Below the pieces are notes generated by a model. It was not told the DNA's origin. It made no database searches and was given only the letters and a program-made list of their open reading frames with translations. A program made the translations under genes and the position numbers. A stretch of 64,000 bases of DNA, from positions 496,001 to 560,000 of the forward strand of contig CANPUZ010000049.1 of assembly GCA_947579665.1 (NCBI GenBank), given 5' to 3'. Every line of letters begins with the position of its first letter. The stretch's first letter is position 1. Of this stretch, positions 1 to 11,639 are shown piece by piece. Source of the stretch: Sympetrum striolatum. Its lineage: Eukaryota > Arthropoda > Insecta > Odonata > Libellulidae.

Positions 1-1164
1 AACTGGAAAGCAGAAGAAGGAGGGGCCCTGCACTCGTTTGATGCCGACTCCTGCACCCATCTCCCGCACCAGAGGAGGGGGACAATGGATGACGTCACCG
101 GAGGAGGCGAACCCGGAGCGGAGAGATTCATATTCATCCTGAGCAGTGGCAATTGGCATCGAATGCCTCGGTCGCACATCTCTCGCGTCTTCCAAGGAAT
201 CGCCGCATGGTGATTGCCTCACCAAAGGAAAAACGCCTCCAAAAGAGCAATCTCTCTCACCTCGCACTCGAGACGCACTCAAGCAGTAAAGAGAAATGAA
301 TCTCCCTTTATCGACACCACAAAACGAGAAATGAATCTCCCTTTTACTCAACTCGACGTTTGAAATCGGTCTTTGTTATAAGAGAAGTTTTCATATTTGG
401 TTGTAGCATCGAATGTTTTCTCTCTATCCAACAGTGCTTTCCTATTTTTTAATGATCGCATTTAGCCTTTTATCTTCTATTTAATGATTCATTTTATCCG
501 TCAGCGCCAAGATATTCAATCATTTCAATTCTTTGGTTTGAGTTCATTATATGTTTCTCATTTTAAACTACTTCTTCTGATTTAATTTCATTCCTTAATT
601 CGAACAGTTGATACGTCTTCACTCCATGTTATCGTTGTTTTTATAATACTAATGTTTATCGAAAACTTTAACTCATTCGCGTAAAATAATTTATTGATTA
701 TAGGTCGAAATTTAATTAATTTATTATTGACGTAAATACTAATAATCTATAGACGTTTATATATTCAGGACTAATTAAAATACTTCATTATTTACTACAA
801 ACGTAATTCTATTTATATTTTAACTGTTGCTTAAATCAGATTTCCTCGTATTGTTGCAAAAATGCGATATAGTTCCATTATCGCGGCCGACTGAACCATC
901 AGCGGGGAGACACGCCTCCGTTGCGGCGTCTAGCTAAAGTCTGTAACAGTCTATTAAATCTGTCTAGCCTAATAGTCATTTAATATCATCGCCGAGACTA
1001 CATTCGTGCCCTAGACCAACTAAACATGCGGCAAATTATTCCACTTATTATTCAGACCAAAGCTAAAGCAGACATAAATCAAAGTGAGGAACGATCAAAA
1101 GATGTGTTTCTTCGTTCCATAATCACTTATTAGTTTCCTTTAGCATTTAGATGGGTAGATGGGG
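1..1164. other. No gene seen; left-edge non-coding DNA
   Basis: The first 360 bases are fairly GC-balanced and the rest is AT-rich. A phrase of about 19 bases (GAAATGAATCTCCCTTT) occurs twice, near 295 and 330, which is a small local duplication. No open frame with protein-like composition, no RNA gene and no transposon terminus was recognised. Confidence 0.6.
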
Positions 1165-1895
1165 AAAGACGAGCAAACTACCTCACTCCTCACCATGCTA
1201 AGTAACCCTCATCAACCCCTGACAGCTATTGGTATTTAACGCTATATACCAGCCAGCCTTAGGACCAAATCCCTCATCATCCTAAGTAAGCCTCACTTCT
1301 TACGAAATAGCAAGAAAAGAAAAGAAAAGATTGCACGTCATTTTAAATTAAATAATAGCAAAAAAATCCACCTTAGCATTTTAATCGTTTTGAAAAAGTA
1401 AGGGCGTATTCCCTCACTCCTCATCATATCATGTAAGCCTCACCCCTCCCTGATAGCTCTTGGTTGCTAATGTAAGGTGGTTTAGGTACCAAGCAGTATT
1501 TGAAAAATTCCCTCATTCCTCATCATACTCAGTAAGCCTCACTTCTTACGAAATGGAAAGAAAAGAAATGCTCGTCACCTTAATTCAAATATATTAGCAA
1601 ACATGCACTTCTGGCATTCTAAACGTTGTGAAAAGTAAGGGCGTATTCCCTCACTCCTCATCATATCATGTAAGCCTCACCACTCCCTGATTGCTCTTGG
1701 TGGCTAATAGAATGTAGATAAGGACCAAGCAGTATTTGAAAAATTCCCTCATTCCTTATCATACTTAGTAAGCCTCCTTATACTAGCTCTCGGTAGCTAA
1801 TGCTAGAGGGAGTGAGGTACCAACTAGCCCTTAGGCAAACTACACAACTCCTCATCCTGACAAGTAATACCTCACCATACTAGGACTTGATATCC
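1165..1895. repeat. CTC-rich tandem repeat, about 237-bp higher-order unit
   Basis: About three divergent copies of a roughly 230-240-bp unit lie head to tail, beginning near 1171, 1401 and 1638. Each unit holds two related half-units that start with CCCTCACTCCTCATCATA-like or CCCTCATTCCTCATCATA-like text followed by GTAAGCCTCAC. A segment reading CTTCTTACGAAAT and then an AAAGAAAAG-rich stretch recurs in the second half-unit. The arrangement is that of a small satellite or minisatellite. No coding capacity was seen, and no other copy was found in the window. Confidence 0.75.
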
Positions 1896-2224
1896 ATTAG
1901 GAATACTTAGCAGAAAGCCCACTAATCCACAGATATGTCGCTATGTTATCTTCATCTCTTTCAATCTCTTTTAATTAAATATCCAGGATTCACCGCTCCT
2001 TCTTCTCGACCTTCTGTATTTTCCTCTATTGAAATTCTCATTTTCCCAAATACGAGTGTCCCCACCTATCGCACGAAGCAGCTACTAAAAACCACGACCT
2101 CTGGAGAAATAATTGATAGGCAAAGAGAAAAGTTAATGAGAAAGTATTTCGAGCGTATAGCGCGCAAGGAGGCGAGAGATTTGGCATACTTAAAGTTTAT
2201 AAAGTGGAGGATTGGCGAATGCTA

Positions 2225-2560
2225 ATATTTTTGTCCAAAGTATCCTCGGTTCGACTCTAGACGACTCGAATCGTGTCTCTCATTAGAAATGCACGTAAAG
2301 TTCGTTTTTAAAGGTTGCAGACAATTTTTATTTTGCGAAATTAAATCAGAAATAATTGTCGTACGAAATCGAGATGAATACCAAAAGAGAGGTAATTGAA
2401 TGAAGATTCTTATTTTGGTCGTGGAATATCGTATTCGAGTCGAAATTGAGGGAATTCAGACAAAAATTAACGAAATATGTGTGTAATATCGTGGGCATAA
2501 ACAATTCCCTAACAACAAAGGTGATTTATGAACTCTCGCACGAATATATGGAAAAGATAG
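2225..2560 (+). mobile_element. Helitron-like internal fragment
   Basis: This stretch closely matches internal parts of the Helitron-like copies at 53281-53580 and 55715-55900. Shared landmarks in order are a GGTTCGACTCT core, a CTCAT(A/T)AGAAATGCACGTAAAG block, GCGAAATTAAATCAGAAATAAT, a GTACGAAATCGAGATGAA block and GAAGATTCTTATTTTGGT. Neither terminus is present, so this is a truncated non-autonomous copy. The next 500 bases (2560-3070) are AT-rich with nothing recognised. Confidence 0.6.
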
Positions 2561-3069
2561 GCTCATGAGAAACGTATTGGGATGAAGAGCCGACATTTTA
2601 TTGGGATAAAACAATTAGTAACCTGAGGCTGTTTGCATGAGGATTTACGATGTCTCATCATCCAAGCATAGAGCCATCATTAGCCCGCAATGCGTTTTTC
2701 GACGTTAAAGTTATACGCTTTTTTGTTCCTTTCTGTAAAGTCAAAATGCGAGATTTGTAAAATCGGATAATATTATTCCTAGCATCATCTCTATTTCAAT
2801 AACATCACAATTTTTATTTCTCCATTTGCGCTTTTGTTCTTAGGTTAGCCTTTTTATAGTTGTCTTTGGGAGATTCATTTGAATCTCCAATTAAACGCCT
2901 CAGCTAGATTTGCTTCACCTACGCTCCACTTTCCATATTTTTCTTTTTTTAAAACCCATACTGTGATGGAAATTAACGATTTTAATTATTCACGATAAAT
3001 AACACATTTAAATGTATAATACGTACAAAGAATATTAATTTTAAAAAAAGCTAAATTATTATTAAAAAG

Positions 3070-3470
3070 CACTACGGTTTCCTAAATTGAACCGGTCCAA
3101 TTTAGGGAACTGCAAACGGTACAATATAGGCTACTCTGCTATTTGTTCTTCGTCGCTTCCAAACTAATCGTTTGAGTTACAGAACCATATCAATATGAAA
3201 ACTCAGGTATTTATGTATATTCATCTGATAAGTAGCATAGTTTGCTTCCACCTAGCCTATTGCCGTTATTCCCTTAGCCACGCGAAGACAAAATTGCTTT
3301 ATAAACGAAAAAAAGTCTCACAAACAGACCGTGTTCGAACTCACAAAGATGACGACTGGACTATTTCGGCGTTTAATGACGTCCACCTTACGCTCGACAA
3401 ATATAGCTAGAAACGAAGGTGTTCCATATTACGGAGGTGGTACGAACTAGGCGCCGCTACACTATGGGTG
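3070..3470 (+). repeat. Dispersed repeat, paired with 55920-56200 and 57040-57110
   Basis: Blocks recur in the same order near 55920: a GGCTACTCTGC-like block, a CTAATCGTTTGAGTTACAGAA-like block, TATTCATCTGATAAGTA-like text and a CCTATTGCCGTTATT block. The end (GTTCCATATTACGGAGGTG and then TAGGCGCCG) is matched at 57062-57095. It starts with a near-perfect hairpin at 3077-3110 whose arms read CCTAAATTG and CAATTTAGG. The family is unknown. The short open frame inside (3195-3410) is not convincing as a protein. Confidence 0.55.
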
Positions 3471-3508
3471 ACCCTACCCTAACTATGCACCAACAAAATC
3501 TGAAGAAG

Positions 3509-4235
3509 TTAAAAAAAAATCTGATGTGGCCAGCACATGACTTTCGCAATATTTATTGAAAACAGAAGCCTATGCCGGTTATATATAAATAACTCCAAAA
3601 AAATGAGTGTTACAGAAAAATTTTTCAAACAAAAATTGTAGCAAAATACATTATCTATAACTTTTGTACATTATTGTGTATACCTAAATTGCATTCTGAC
3701 AGAGATAAGTATGAAAAACCTCCATTTCTGGATAAACAACAACTTCCGGTTAACCATTATTCAAGAATAACTCCTAAACAATCAGTGTTACGAAAAATTA
3801 TTTCATACAAAAGTTGTAGTAAAATATATTATCTATAACTTTTGTATGTAATTGTATGTACCTCTATTGCATTTTGACAGTGATATTTAAGAAACAAAAC
3901 TTTGTTCCGGATAAACCGTAACTTCCGGTTAAGCGATATTCATCAAAAACTAATCAACTCTTGGCATTGTTAGGAAAATACTAAATATGAATTTTGGAAA
4001 TGATCGGATAATTACTTTTTAAGATAGAGCGACCAAAAACCTTTTTTTACTACAGAGAGACACACACACAGACCACAAACACACTGACACACAGACAGAC
4101 ATGTTCGGGAAAATAGCTAAAACGAGCTCTATGGGCCCCAAAACATTTATTTCCGTCGAAATCTGGAGGTCGAATTTTTTGCGAATACAATACTATCTCT
4201 ATACTACGTATAGGGAGAAAGTAAAAATATTGAGG
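3509..4235 (+). repeat. Dispersed ACTTCCGG-module element
   Basis: The copy starts at AAATCTGATGTGGCCAGC, exactly as the copy at 37798 does. Both carry repeated modules around AACTTCCGGTT followed by ATAACTCCTAA or AACTAATCAACTC; here the modules lie near 3745 and 3925. The right part has a CA-rich simple stretch (4060-4105) and ends with a short hairpin at about 4192-4222, with CTATAC and GTATAG arms, followed by GGGAGAAAGTAAAA. Such tails recur in arthropod repeats, but I cannot assign a superfamily. No transposase frame was seen. Confidence 0.6.
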
Positions 4236-4603
4236 CCAATGCAAATAATTAGTTATTTTTGTTGAATGCACTGATAAGCAATGGCGGGTTAGTGACCGAA
4301 TTCAATGCACTGGGAGAAAAAAACGGGGAAGTTGAGTAGAAAATACTGATTCGTATCCTACGTATGCCTCCAACTTTCAATCACATTAAGTAACGGGTTA
4401 ATAATAACTTCACACGATTCATTTAAAATTAATGGATGAATTAATTTTTAAATTATTTTATTTGGAATTAATTGATATTAAAATTAATAAAGGGTAACAT
4501 AATTAACCATACATTTATTTTAGTATAATTCATATTCCATTTTGAAACCGTTCAATCACTTGAAAAATTACATAAAAATGTATTTCATTATTTATTATCT
4601 TAT
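4236..4603. other. AT-rich spacer, nothing seen
   Basis: This is AT-rich sequence with runs of A and T. A TTTATT at 4591-4596 is an AATAAA hexamer on the minus strand and may serve the candidate exon just to the right. Confidence 0.5.
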
Positions 4604-4728
4604 TTAGAATCCGGCAAAGCATTCCTGCCAAACGTGGTCCAGCGCGTCACGAACTCTGTCAACGCCCTCTGAGACGAACGACACTCCGGGGTCGACCGCC
4701 ATCTCAAAATCCAAATACATCCCCGTAT
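4604..4728 (-). CDS. Candidate terminal exon of an unidentified host gene
   Basis: On the minus strand a pyrimidine-rich tract ending in CTATTAG at 4735-4729 precedes an open frame starting DTGMYLDFEMAVDPG and ending DHVWQECFAGF before a TAA at 4606-4604. An AATAAA hexamer follows within about 10 bases, which is close for a 3' UTR. The frame is acidic and compact, with balanced composition and GC-leaning third positions, unlike its AT-rich surroundings. If spliced to the 21-base block at 4820-4800, the junction reads YIGDSFDTGMYL in frame. I do not recognise the protein. The alternative is a chance frame in a GC-rich patch. Confidence 0.4.
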
Positions 4729-4799
4729 CTAATAGACGAGGACAAAATCCCCCTCCCCTCCCTCCCTCCTTCCCCTCTCTCCCTTCCCCCTCCACTCAC

Positions 4800-4820
4800 C
4801 AAAGCTATCCCCAATGTATT
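4800..4820 (-). CDS. Candidate 21-base microexon
   Basis: On the minus strand the block lies between a pyrimidine-rich acceptor (GATTTTCCCGTAAG) and a strong donor (GTGAGT, plus coordinates 4794-4799). Its 21 bases keep the reading frame of the candidate exon at 4604-4728 and would add YIGDSF just before it. The intervening 64 bases would be a very short intron rich in G and A. The evidence is only splice-site context and frame agreement. Confidence 0.25.
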
Positions 4821-4829
4821 CTTACGGGA

Positions 4830-7754
4830 AAATCGCCATAGAATCAACGATCCCATACCTCTCCACAGGTCGATGAATGCCTCAAAATCGGAAAAAAGGT
4901 CCGTTTTGAACAGTCAAAATCTCGCGATTTGTAAGTTAGAACCAAATTCAAATAGATAAATAAGAAACTCTGTTCGATTACCTTTCTATCGGTGCTTGTC
5001 TCGACTTCCTAAGGCCATTAATTCTAATTTTAAAGTGCGATATAATTAGAGACTGCAAACACCGAAATGTACAGAACCTGTACATTTTGTGGGAGTCGTA
5101 TAAACACTTTTAAACGCTGTCTCTTTTGAGTGTCATTCCCAAGAAGGGAGCTTCTGGTAGCCTCTGCTGCAGGTTCCTGTGTTGAATTACGACAGAAGGC
5201 TCTTCGATGCTCTCTTACGAGGAAACCATGAATCCAACTTAAGAGTGGCTCTTCGCCGTATTGAAACGAATGACCTGTGAAGGAGGCTATTCTTGCTTGG
5301 CTACGGTTTCAAAGGGGACATTGGAGTAGTTTTGTATCGGATTATATTTCATGGGAGTTGTTGTCTAGATGAGTGGTGGAGGGAGAAGGGGAGGGGAAGG
5401 AGAGGCCGTAACCATGACGACAGAGGGAAGGCGAACAACAATACGGGGAGAAACAGAAGAGTAGCGACGGATTAATAGAATCGGAAACAAATGAAAGAGG
5501 AAAACACACGAGTTACGTAAGTGAAGAGAGGTGTGTTGGAAACAGAAGAACGGCGATATTTGGCGTTTGAATAGCGAATAGCAGGGGTTGATGAAGATTT
5601 AAAAGAGAAGGGTGGGAAAGACAAAAGAAAGACGATATTCTGAATTCAAACGAAACAGCTGAAGGCCGAATGTGTTCGATTTACCTGTAATTAGGGAACG
5701 TGTTTAACAAAAGAGTAAAGATATCGCGATTGAAATAGAAACAAATGAACTATGAATAGCTGAGTATCCTTTTGGTAATAGCGATGTCTACGTGAATAAA
5801 TAAAGTAATAATTGATAATATAAAAATATAAATTTATGAAAAGTGAAAATGATTAAATTTAAACACACATTTTACTATATTAATAATAAATAAAGAGAAT
5901 TTTTAAATTTTATTAATACATAATATGACGTGATTTAACGATTTTGATCCATAATAATATGCGTTTGATCGAAAGCAATTATTCCATAGAGTGAAGTATA
6001 TATTCTCCGTGATAAATGTCAATCGATTATATTAACACTTTGATATTCACACATTCGAAACGGAAAGAAACAGTGCTTAGAGATAAATGAATGAACGTTA
6101 GAAGTAATAGTTCAAAATTTTTAACCGCATGGTTACGAATTTATAAATGAAATAAATGATAGAATGTCAGATTTAAAAAATACAATATTGAAAAAGTTTA
6201 AAAAGAAGACTCGGAAATGGTTTTTAAGGAGTTGAATTGGAGGAGCAAATAAATTAAGAAAATCACAACAACAATTGAACATCGTTACTACGACACGAGG
6301 AAACTTCATTTAAGCGTCGATGAAACAATGTAACATTTTTTTCTTTAATTTTTTACAAAGATATGAAGATAAATAATCCAGCCGTTTGGTGACGATTTGG
6401 TAGCCAATAAAACAAAGTAACACTCGATCATGCGTCTATGCTTCTATACTGAATATTATGTGAGCTGTAATAAATCTCGCTTAAGTGTACGCCATTTCCC
6501 CACCCTTCCCTAATATCGGATGAGTGTCGTTGAGTTGATGAATCGAAATTAGAATCGAAAGGGTCACCGAATTACGTTAAAGCGGAGTTTACTTTCGCCT
6601 CTTTTTTTAAGCTATTAGTCGATAGCAATTCAACGGCGATGGTGCAGTGACGCAACAGCAATGCTGAGTCACTATGGAAACGGAATTTCCAGCAATTGCA
6701 TCGTGTGATACGAAAAGTCATTAAAGATAATCTCAAATTGGAGAACTAATCACAGACCGAGCGAAAACATCGTGAATTAAGCGGATAAACACAATACTTT
6801 GAGATTAACGTGAAGAATAGGACAGAATGTTTTATCTATCGGAACGTTTTGATGCGAGAAAGAGAAACATTTAGAAGAAAGAATTAACTTTGAAGAATTG
6901 GTTGAAAAAATTTTAAATTGGTTTACATCGATGTGATCGAGTGAACGTACGGAAAGACGAAGGTTTTCGACGAAATTCCATTATCATTTGGTAGACACCC
7001 GAGGCTTTCAAAATAAGTAACACAGAGGTAATGAATTGCTTGTTCGTCCTGAAATACAGGCAATTCAAGATGCACTTGTGTGTAATTCAGTTGCATAAGA
7101 TTGAGGCAAAAAATAAGAAAAATCAAGGAAGGATATAGATTTCATTTCATCAAAATAAGTCCGCTTGGAGTAAATTCTATTCTTCTCCTCTAAATGTATA
7201 TACATCGGAGTGAATCGACACAAACTCAAAATATTCAGTGCATCAAGACTTCATTCGCTCGTGAGTGAATCACCAGACAAACTGTGACAATGACAAGTCA
7301 ATACAAACGTCATCAATCGACTGAAATCTGGATTAAGAATTCCCATTGACGAACAAGAATTAAAATTATTTTCATACATATTGATAATAACTTATGGTAA
7401 CTTTCATATGGTAACTTTCAAAATAACGATAAAAAGAGAATGGAATACATAAATTCTTCCGAATGGACAAGAGCAGTGATTATGATTGGAAGTTTAAAAA
7501 AAACAGCTCTAACTACTGCGTTTAAGACAAAGCACGAACTTATCAGAAGCTAATTAAATAGCAAACCAGGGTATGTTTCAACGGTATCTGGTTGTGTATT
7601 GATTGTATAAATGAGGAGGATTCTTCCAAAACCTATTAATTCTGTGCGGTCCATTCTATCGAATTTGAAAATGGCTTCCAAATAAAAAAGAGACAGGCTC
7701 TAAACGTAGAATTATATGAAACAAATAAAATATCGGACTCACCGAATAGGAGTG
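4830..7754. other. Long gene-poor stretch
   Basis: This is mostly AT-rich sequence. The open frames are short and of random composition; 5293-5475 is low-complexity and rich in Arg and Gly. Nothing here matches a transposon protein or a structural RNA that I recognise. The array that follows begins indistinctly near 7755. Confidence 0.5.
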
Positions 7755-9860
7755 TATATCCTTTGGTCTGATGTGTGAAAATTCAAGCAGAAATATTGGC
7801 TACAACTGCCTTAAAATACGTTCTAATTTTTACGAAAGTAAATGGTTCTCTGGATTCGAACCAAGGACGATCCTGGAAATCTAAAACGTGTTTCTTAAAG
7901 TTATTTATAATCTTTATCTATATGCCGAAATTTAAGTTTCTATATTATTGGGAATGGTTTCAAAATAATTCCTAAAAATCGGATCAACTTCTGATTGCAG
8001 AGACACCTGGTGTCGAACCCAGGAAATATTGTAAATTGTGAATGCACTGTTTGATTTGTAAGTACATGATGCTATTTTATGCAAAGTTTGAAGTCGATAT
8101 CGTTCCGGGAAGTACTTAAAATTTGTTTCCTTTATCTCCGTAAGAAATGCATTGAGGAATGTAAATTGCCCTCTGGGATCGAACCAAGGACCATCAGCGA
8201 ATATATAAAATTTGATTCTGAAATATATTTATGATCTCCAACTCCATGCCGAATTTCAAGCTTCCATGCCATCGGGAAAGTCTCCAAGAAAAATCTTAAA
8301 AATCGCCGTAATGCTTTTTAAACGGCCGATTTTTGCCTCGACCTAGCATCGAACCCAGGATATTTTCCGTAAAACTCAATTATGTTTTCAATAGATCATG
8401 ACAATATATATAGGCTCCTTGAGTTTTGATTCTCTCCCTATCCGGTAAGTATTTTTTTAAAATTCCCTAAAATCAACGCAATGTATTTAAATGGAAAAAA
8501 TCGGGACTTTGAGGCCCTCTGGAATCGAACCCATGACACTGAGGATCAAAATCGCAATTTTTCTGGCGGTTGTACGTTATGGCCAATACGTGGTAAAAAT
8601 TTAGAGTCAATGACGCCAGTAGTTTAGCCTGTGAATTAGTATCCTATCTGGGTATCTGGGTATATACATGAATGAATCCGGAGAAGCATCTATATACGAG
8701 TAAAATGTAGCTTGCATACTGCAAGCAGATCGACAAAACTTATTTTATATTGGCATCATATCGGGACGGTCCTCAAAAGAAAAAAATGGATTGAAAATAT
8801 TCTTTAAATTCGCTGTAATTGAATCGTCTGGCATCGAACCCTGGTCATCCTGGTGAACTTACTATGCAGTACAACAGAATATCACCATCTCTAACTATGT
8901 GTGGAAATTCAATTAGAAATATTGGCTGCTACTGCCTAAAACGACGACTTACTTTTCCCTTATATTCCTTATGAGAGAAATTTTAATGTGCTCTGGCATC
9001 GAACCCAGGAACAGCATTGTCGAATATAATTTTTTTTCTTAAGCCGAGTCTTAATATACATCTTTTAGCAAAGCAAGAAATTCCTATTATTTCGAGAAGT
9101 ACAACAAAATAAATAATGTAAAACTAACTCAATATATTATAAATGGGGGATATATATACCGTCTGGCTTCGAACCCCGGTCTTTCTGGTAATACTTTCTA
9201 TGCAGCATTAAAGAAGATAACCACCTTTAACCATGTGTGAAAATTCAAGCAAAAATATTGGGTGCAACTGCTTCAAAGGACGTCCTACTTTTCCCTTATA
9301 TTCTTTATGAGAGAAATGTTAATGTGCTCTGGCATCGAACCCAGGAATAGTACGGTCTTATCTATTTTTTTTTCTAAAACCGATTCTTACCATACATCTT
9401 CTAGCCAAGCACAAACTTTCTATCATTTCGACAAATACATAAAAAAAATAATGAAAAACTACCTCAATGTATTTTAAATACGGGATATTGCCATCGTCCT
9501 AGCATCGAACACAGGACTTTTTCCGGGATGGTCATATACGTTATCGATAGATTTTGACCCTATCCATCGGCTCCTTGAGCTTAATTTCCCTAGCTATCCG
9601 GAAAGTATTTTTTTAAAATTCCCGAAAATCAAAGCAATGCATTTAAACGGGAAAAATCGGGACTTTGGGGCCCTCTGGAATCGAACCCATGACACTGAGG
9701 TTCAAAATCGCATTTTTTCTGCTGGTTTCACGTTATGGCCAATACGTCGTAAAAATTTCAAGTCAATGGGGCTAGTGGTTTAGGCTGTGAATTTGTATCC
9801 TATCTGGGTATCTATATATATGAATGTATCCGGAGAAGCATCTATATATAATAGATAATA
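7755..9860 (-). repeat. Tandem array of about 165/170-bp units with B-box-like core
   Basis: Eleven copies of a TCGAACC-type core stand at 7856, 8013, 8179, 8349, 8525, 8834, 8999, 9169, 9334, 9504 and 9681. Spacing is 157 to 177 bases, apart from one double gap of 309. From 8834 to 9504 it alternates 165, 170, 165, 170, which implies a dimeric higher-order unit. On the minus strand the core is GGTTCGATGCC or GGTTCGATTCC, close to the Pol III B box GGTTCGANTCC, and is often flanked by complementary CTGG and CCAG. Units otherwise diverge strongly. A boundary module with TATCTGGGTATCTGGGTAT and TCCGGAGAAGCATCTATATA occurs at 8640-8700 and 9800-9850, and the first is followed by a GCTTGCATACTGCAAGC palindrome. 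No protein is encoded. Confidence 0.85.
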
Positions 9861-10649
9861 GATTCAACGACCGAAATAAGAATCTTTGCTAAATTTCTTT
9901 TGGTACTCGTTTCGACTCCGTTGAACAATTATTTGTAATTAAGGAATACTTACATGAAAATCGCAGATAGGCGCAAGCAAATTTCAGTATTTCCTATAGT
10001 TTACAAGTCATTCTTCCAGGAAAACACCATTACACATTGGTATAATGCGATATATTAAACTAAAACTCAAGTTCAAAGTGACTCATACGTTTGTCACATT
10101 CGGAAAAAAACGACGATCAATTCAAATGATGCTCGTGATTTAATTAAAACACATATTTAAGTCAAATATTATGTAAACTAACCTTGGTACTTTTAAAATA
10201 AAAATAGCGAAAAACAACCGCTACTAACATGCAGGAACACAGCGTTATTCTTAGAGTAAACTCAGACGAATGACGCAATCGCTTAAAACACTTGACATGC
10301 TGAGTTCAGATAGTCCGACCTTTTTTCTATTAGATTGGTGCGGTTTTTATGGAATATAAACCTTAGATCCAGTTCGTACGGTTTGTTCCCTTCATAACCA
10401 TACAAACATTTTACCCACTTAGACAAGTAAGAAAATTTACTTTTGTCCCTCTAGATTACGAAAATATCACACTGTACGTCGACATAATGGACAGTTTTTT
10501 TCAAATACGAGACTAAAGGTCGTTCACCAAAGTTTGCAAATGTATTCTTTAATATCTTCCGCCATAGATTTTCTTTATAATTTACGTGTATGACACTTTG
10601 ACAATCTCCTCAGTCGTCAGGGGAACTGTTTGTTTATCCATATACATAA
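9861..10649. other. AT-rich spacer, nothing seen
   Basis: This is AT-rich DNA between the tandem array and a Helitron-like element. No coding frame, terminus or RNA gene was recognised. Confidence 0.5.
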
Positions 10650-11639
10650 ATATCCATATGCAAAATCGAAATTGTGTGGATGTGTTAGTCTTAGAATGGA
10701 GGCCACACCGTTCGTCCAATTAGCTTCAAACTTTATACACGTGTCCTCTGCTAACTGAAAGGAATCACTGTCGCATTTACATTCGACAATTTTACGGGGT
10801 TCGAACCCAGATCGCTCAGATAGTTTTCCGTAAAGAATACACGTAAAAGTCATTTTCATCGCATGCAGGGTTTGTTTCATTCGCAAAATTAAATTAGAAG
10901 AAATAGTCGCACGTCAACGTGACAAACACCAAAAGAAATAAAAAATCGAATAAATATTTTTATTGTTTTCGTGGAATCCTACCTCCGATTCAAATTTGTG
11001 AGAATATCGGTGAAATATACGAACATTTCGTGAAAATCCGAGGTTATAAACAACTCATCTCCCTGACGACCGATCCCATTGTTGAATCCGATGTGTTATC
11101 CCGTAAAAATACTTTATGAAGCTGATGATTAAAGAGGACGATATATTACATGGATAACGAGGAATTTTCTGTAAGAAGGTAACCTGTAATTAATGGTACG
11201 TAATTACAGTCAGGATGGGTAGATTACCACTGATGAGGGAAGTAAGATGTAGATGTATTGTTCTATATGATTATTTCTTACTCTGTATGATTCCTTGATA
11301 AGTGATTCTTCCTGTAACATTAAAAATGCAACCAGAGACGACGAAGGCTGAGTTTTTATCCATTAGTTCGCTCGGTAATTGAATATAATTCGGACGCCAA
11401 ATACATCGTTTGAGTCCTTTCTTTGTCATTTACATTTCTTAATTGACGAGCTGTTTGGTGGTATCCTCCTTAAGTACTCTCTTCTCTGTATTTGGTACCT
11501 AAGATTATGATTGAGATAATTAACATTTAATTTAATTTAACCGAGGCTGCGTTTTTAAAAGAGGGTTTCGTACAATTAAAAATATCGTGTTTAATATTTC
11601 ACATTCACCCCGTTTAGAATCAACGGGCGCCTCTGCTAG
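10650..11639 (+). mobile_element. Helitron-like non-autonomous element
   Basis: The 5' part (TGGAGGCCACACCGTTCGTCC, then TTTATACACGTGTCCTCTG) matches the copies at 53937 and 52296. Internal landmarks are GGGGTTCGAACCCAGATCGC, CTCAGATAG, TTAAATTAGAAGAAATAGTCG, CTGACGACCGATCCCATTG and ACATGGATAACGAG. The 3' end is a hairpin, CCCGTTTAGAATCAACGGG, then GCGCCTCTG and CTAG at 11636-11639, followed by a host T. A hairpin about ten bases before CTRR, with insertion between A and T, is the Helitron signature. Exact 5' limits are uncertain because this end is diverged. No Rep/helicase frame is present. Confidence 0.65.

Noticed and set aside
4604..4795. The whole 63-codon minus frame including its Gly/Glu/Arg-rich head
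   Set aside because: The head is a purine-run translation; only the part after the AG at 4729 looks like protein.
7755..9860. CRISPR-like array
   Set aside because: Spacing is about 165 bases, the repeated core is only about 11 bases and the context is eukaryotic.
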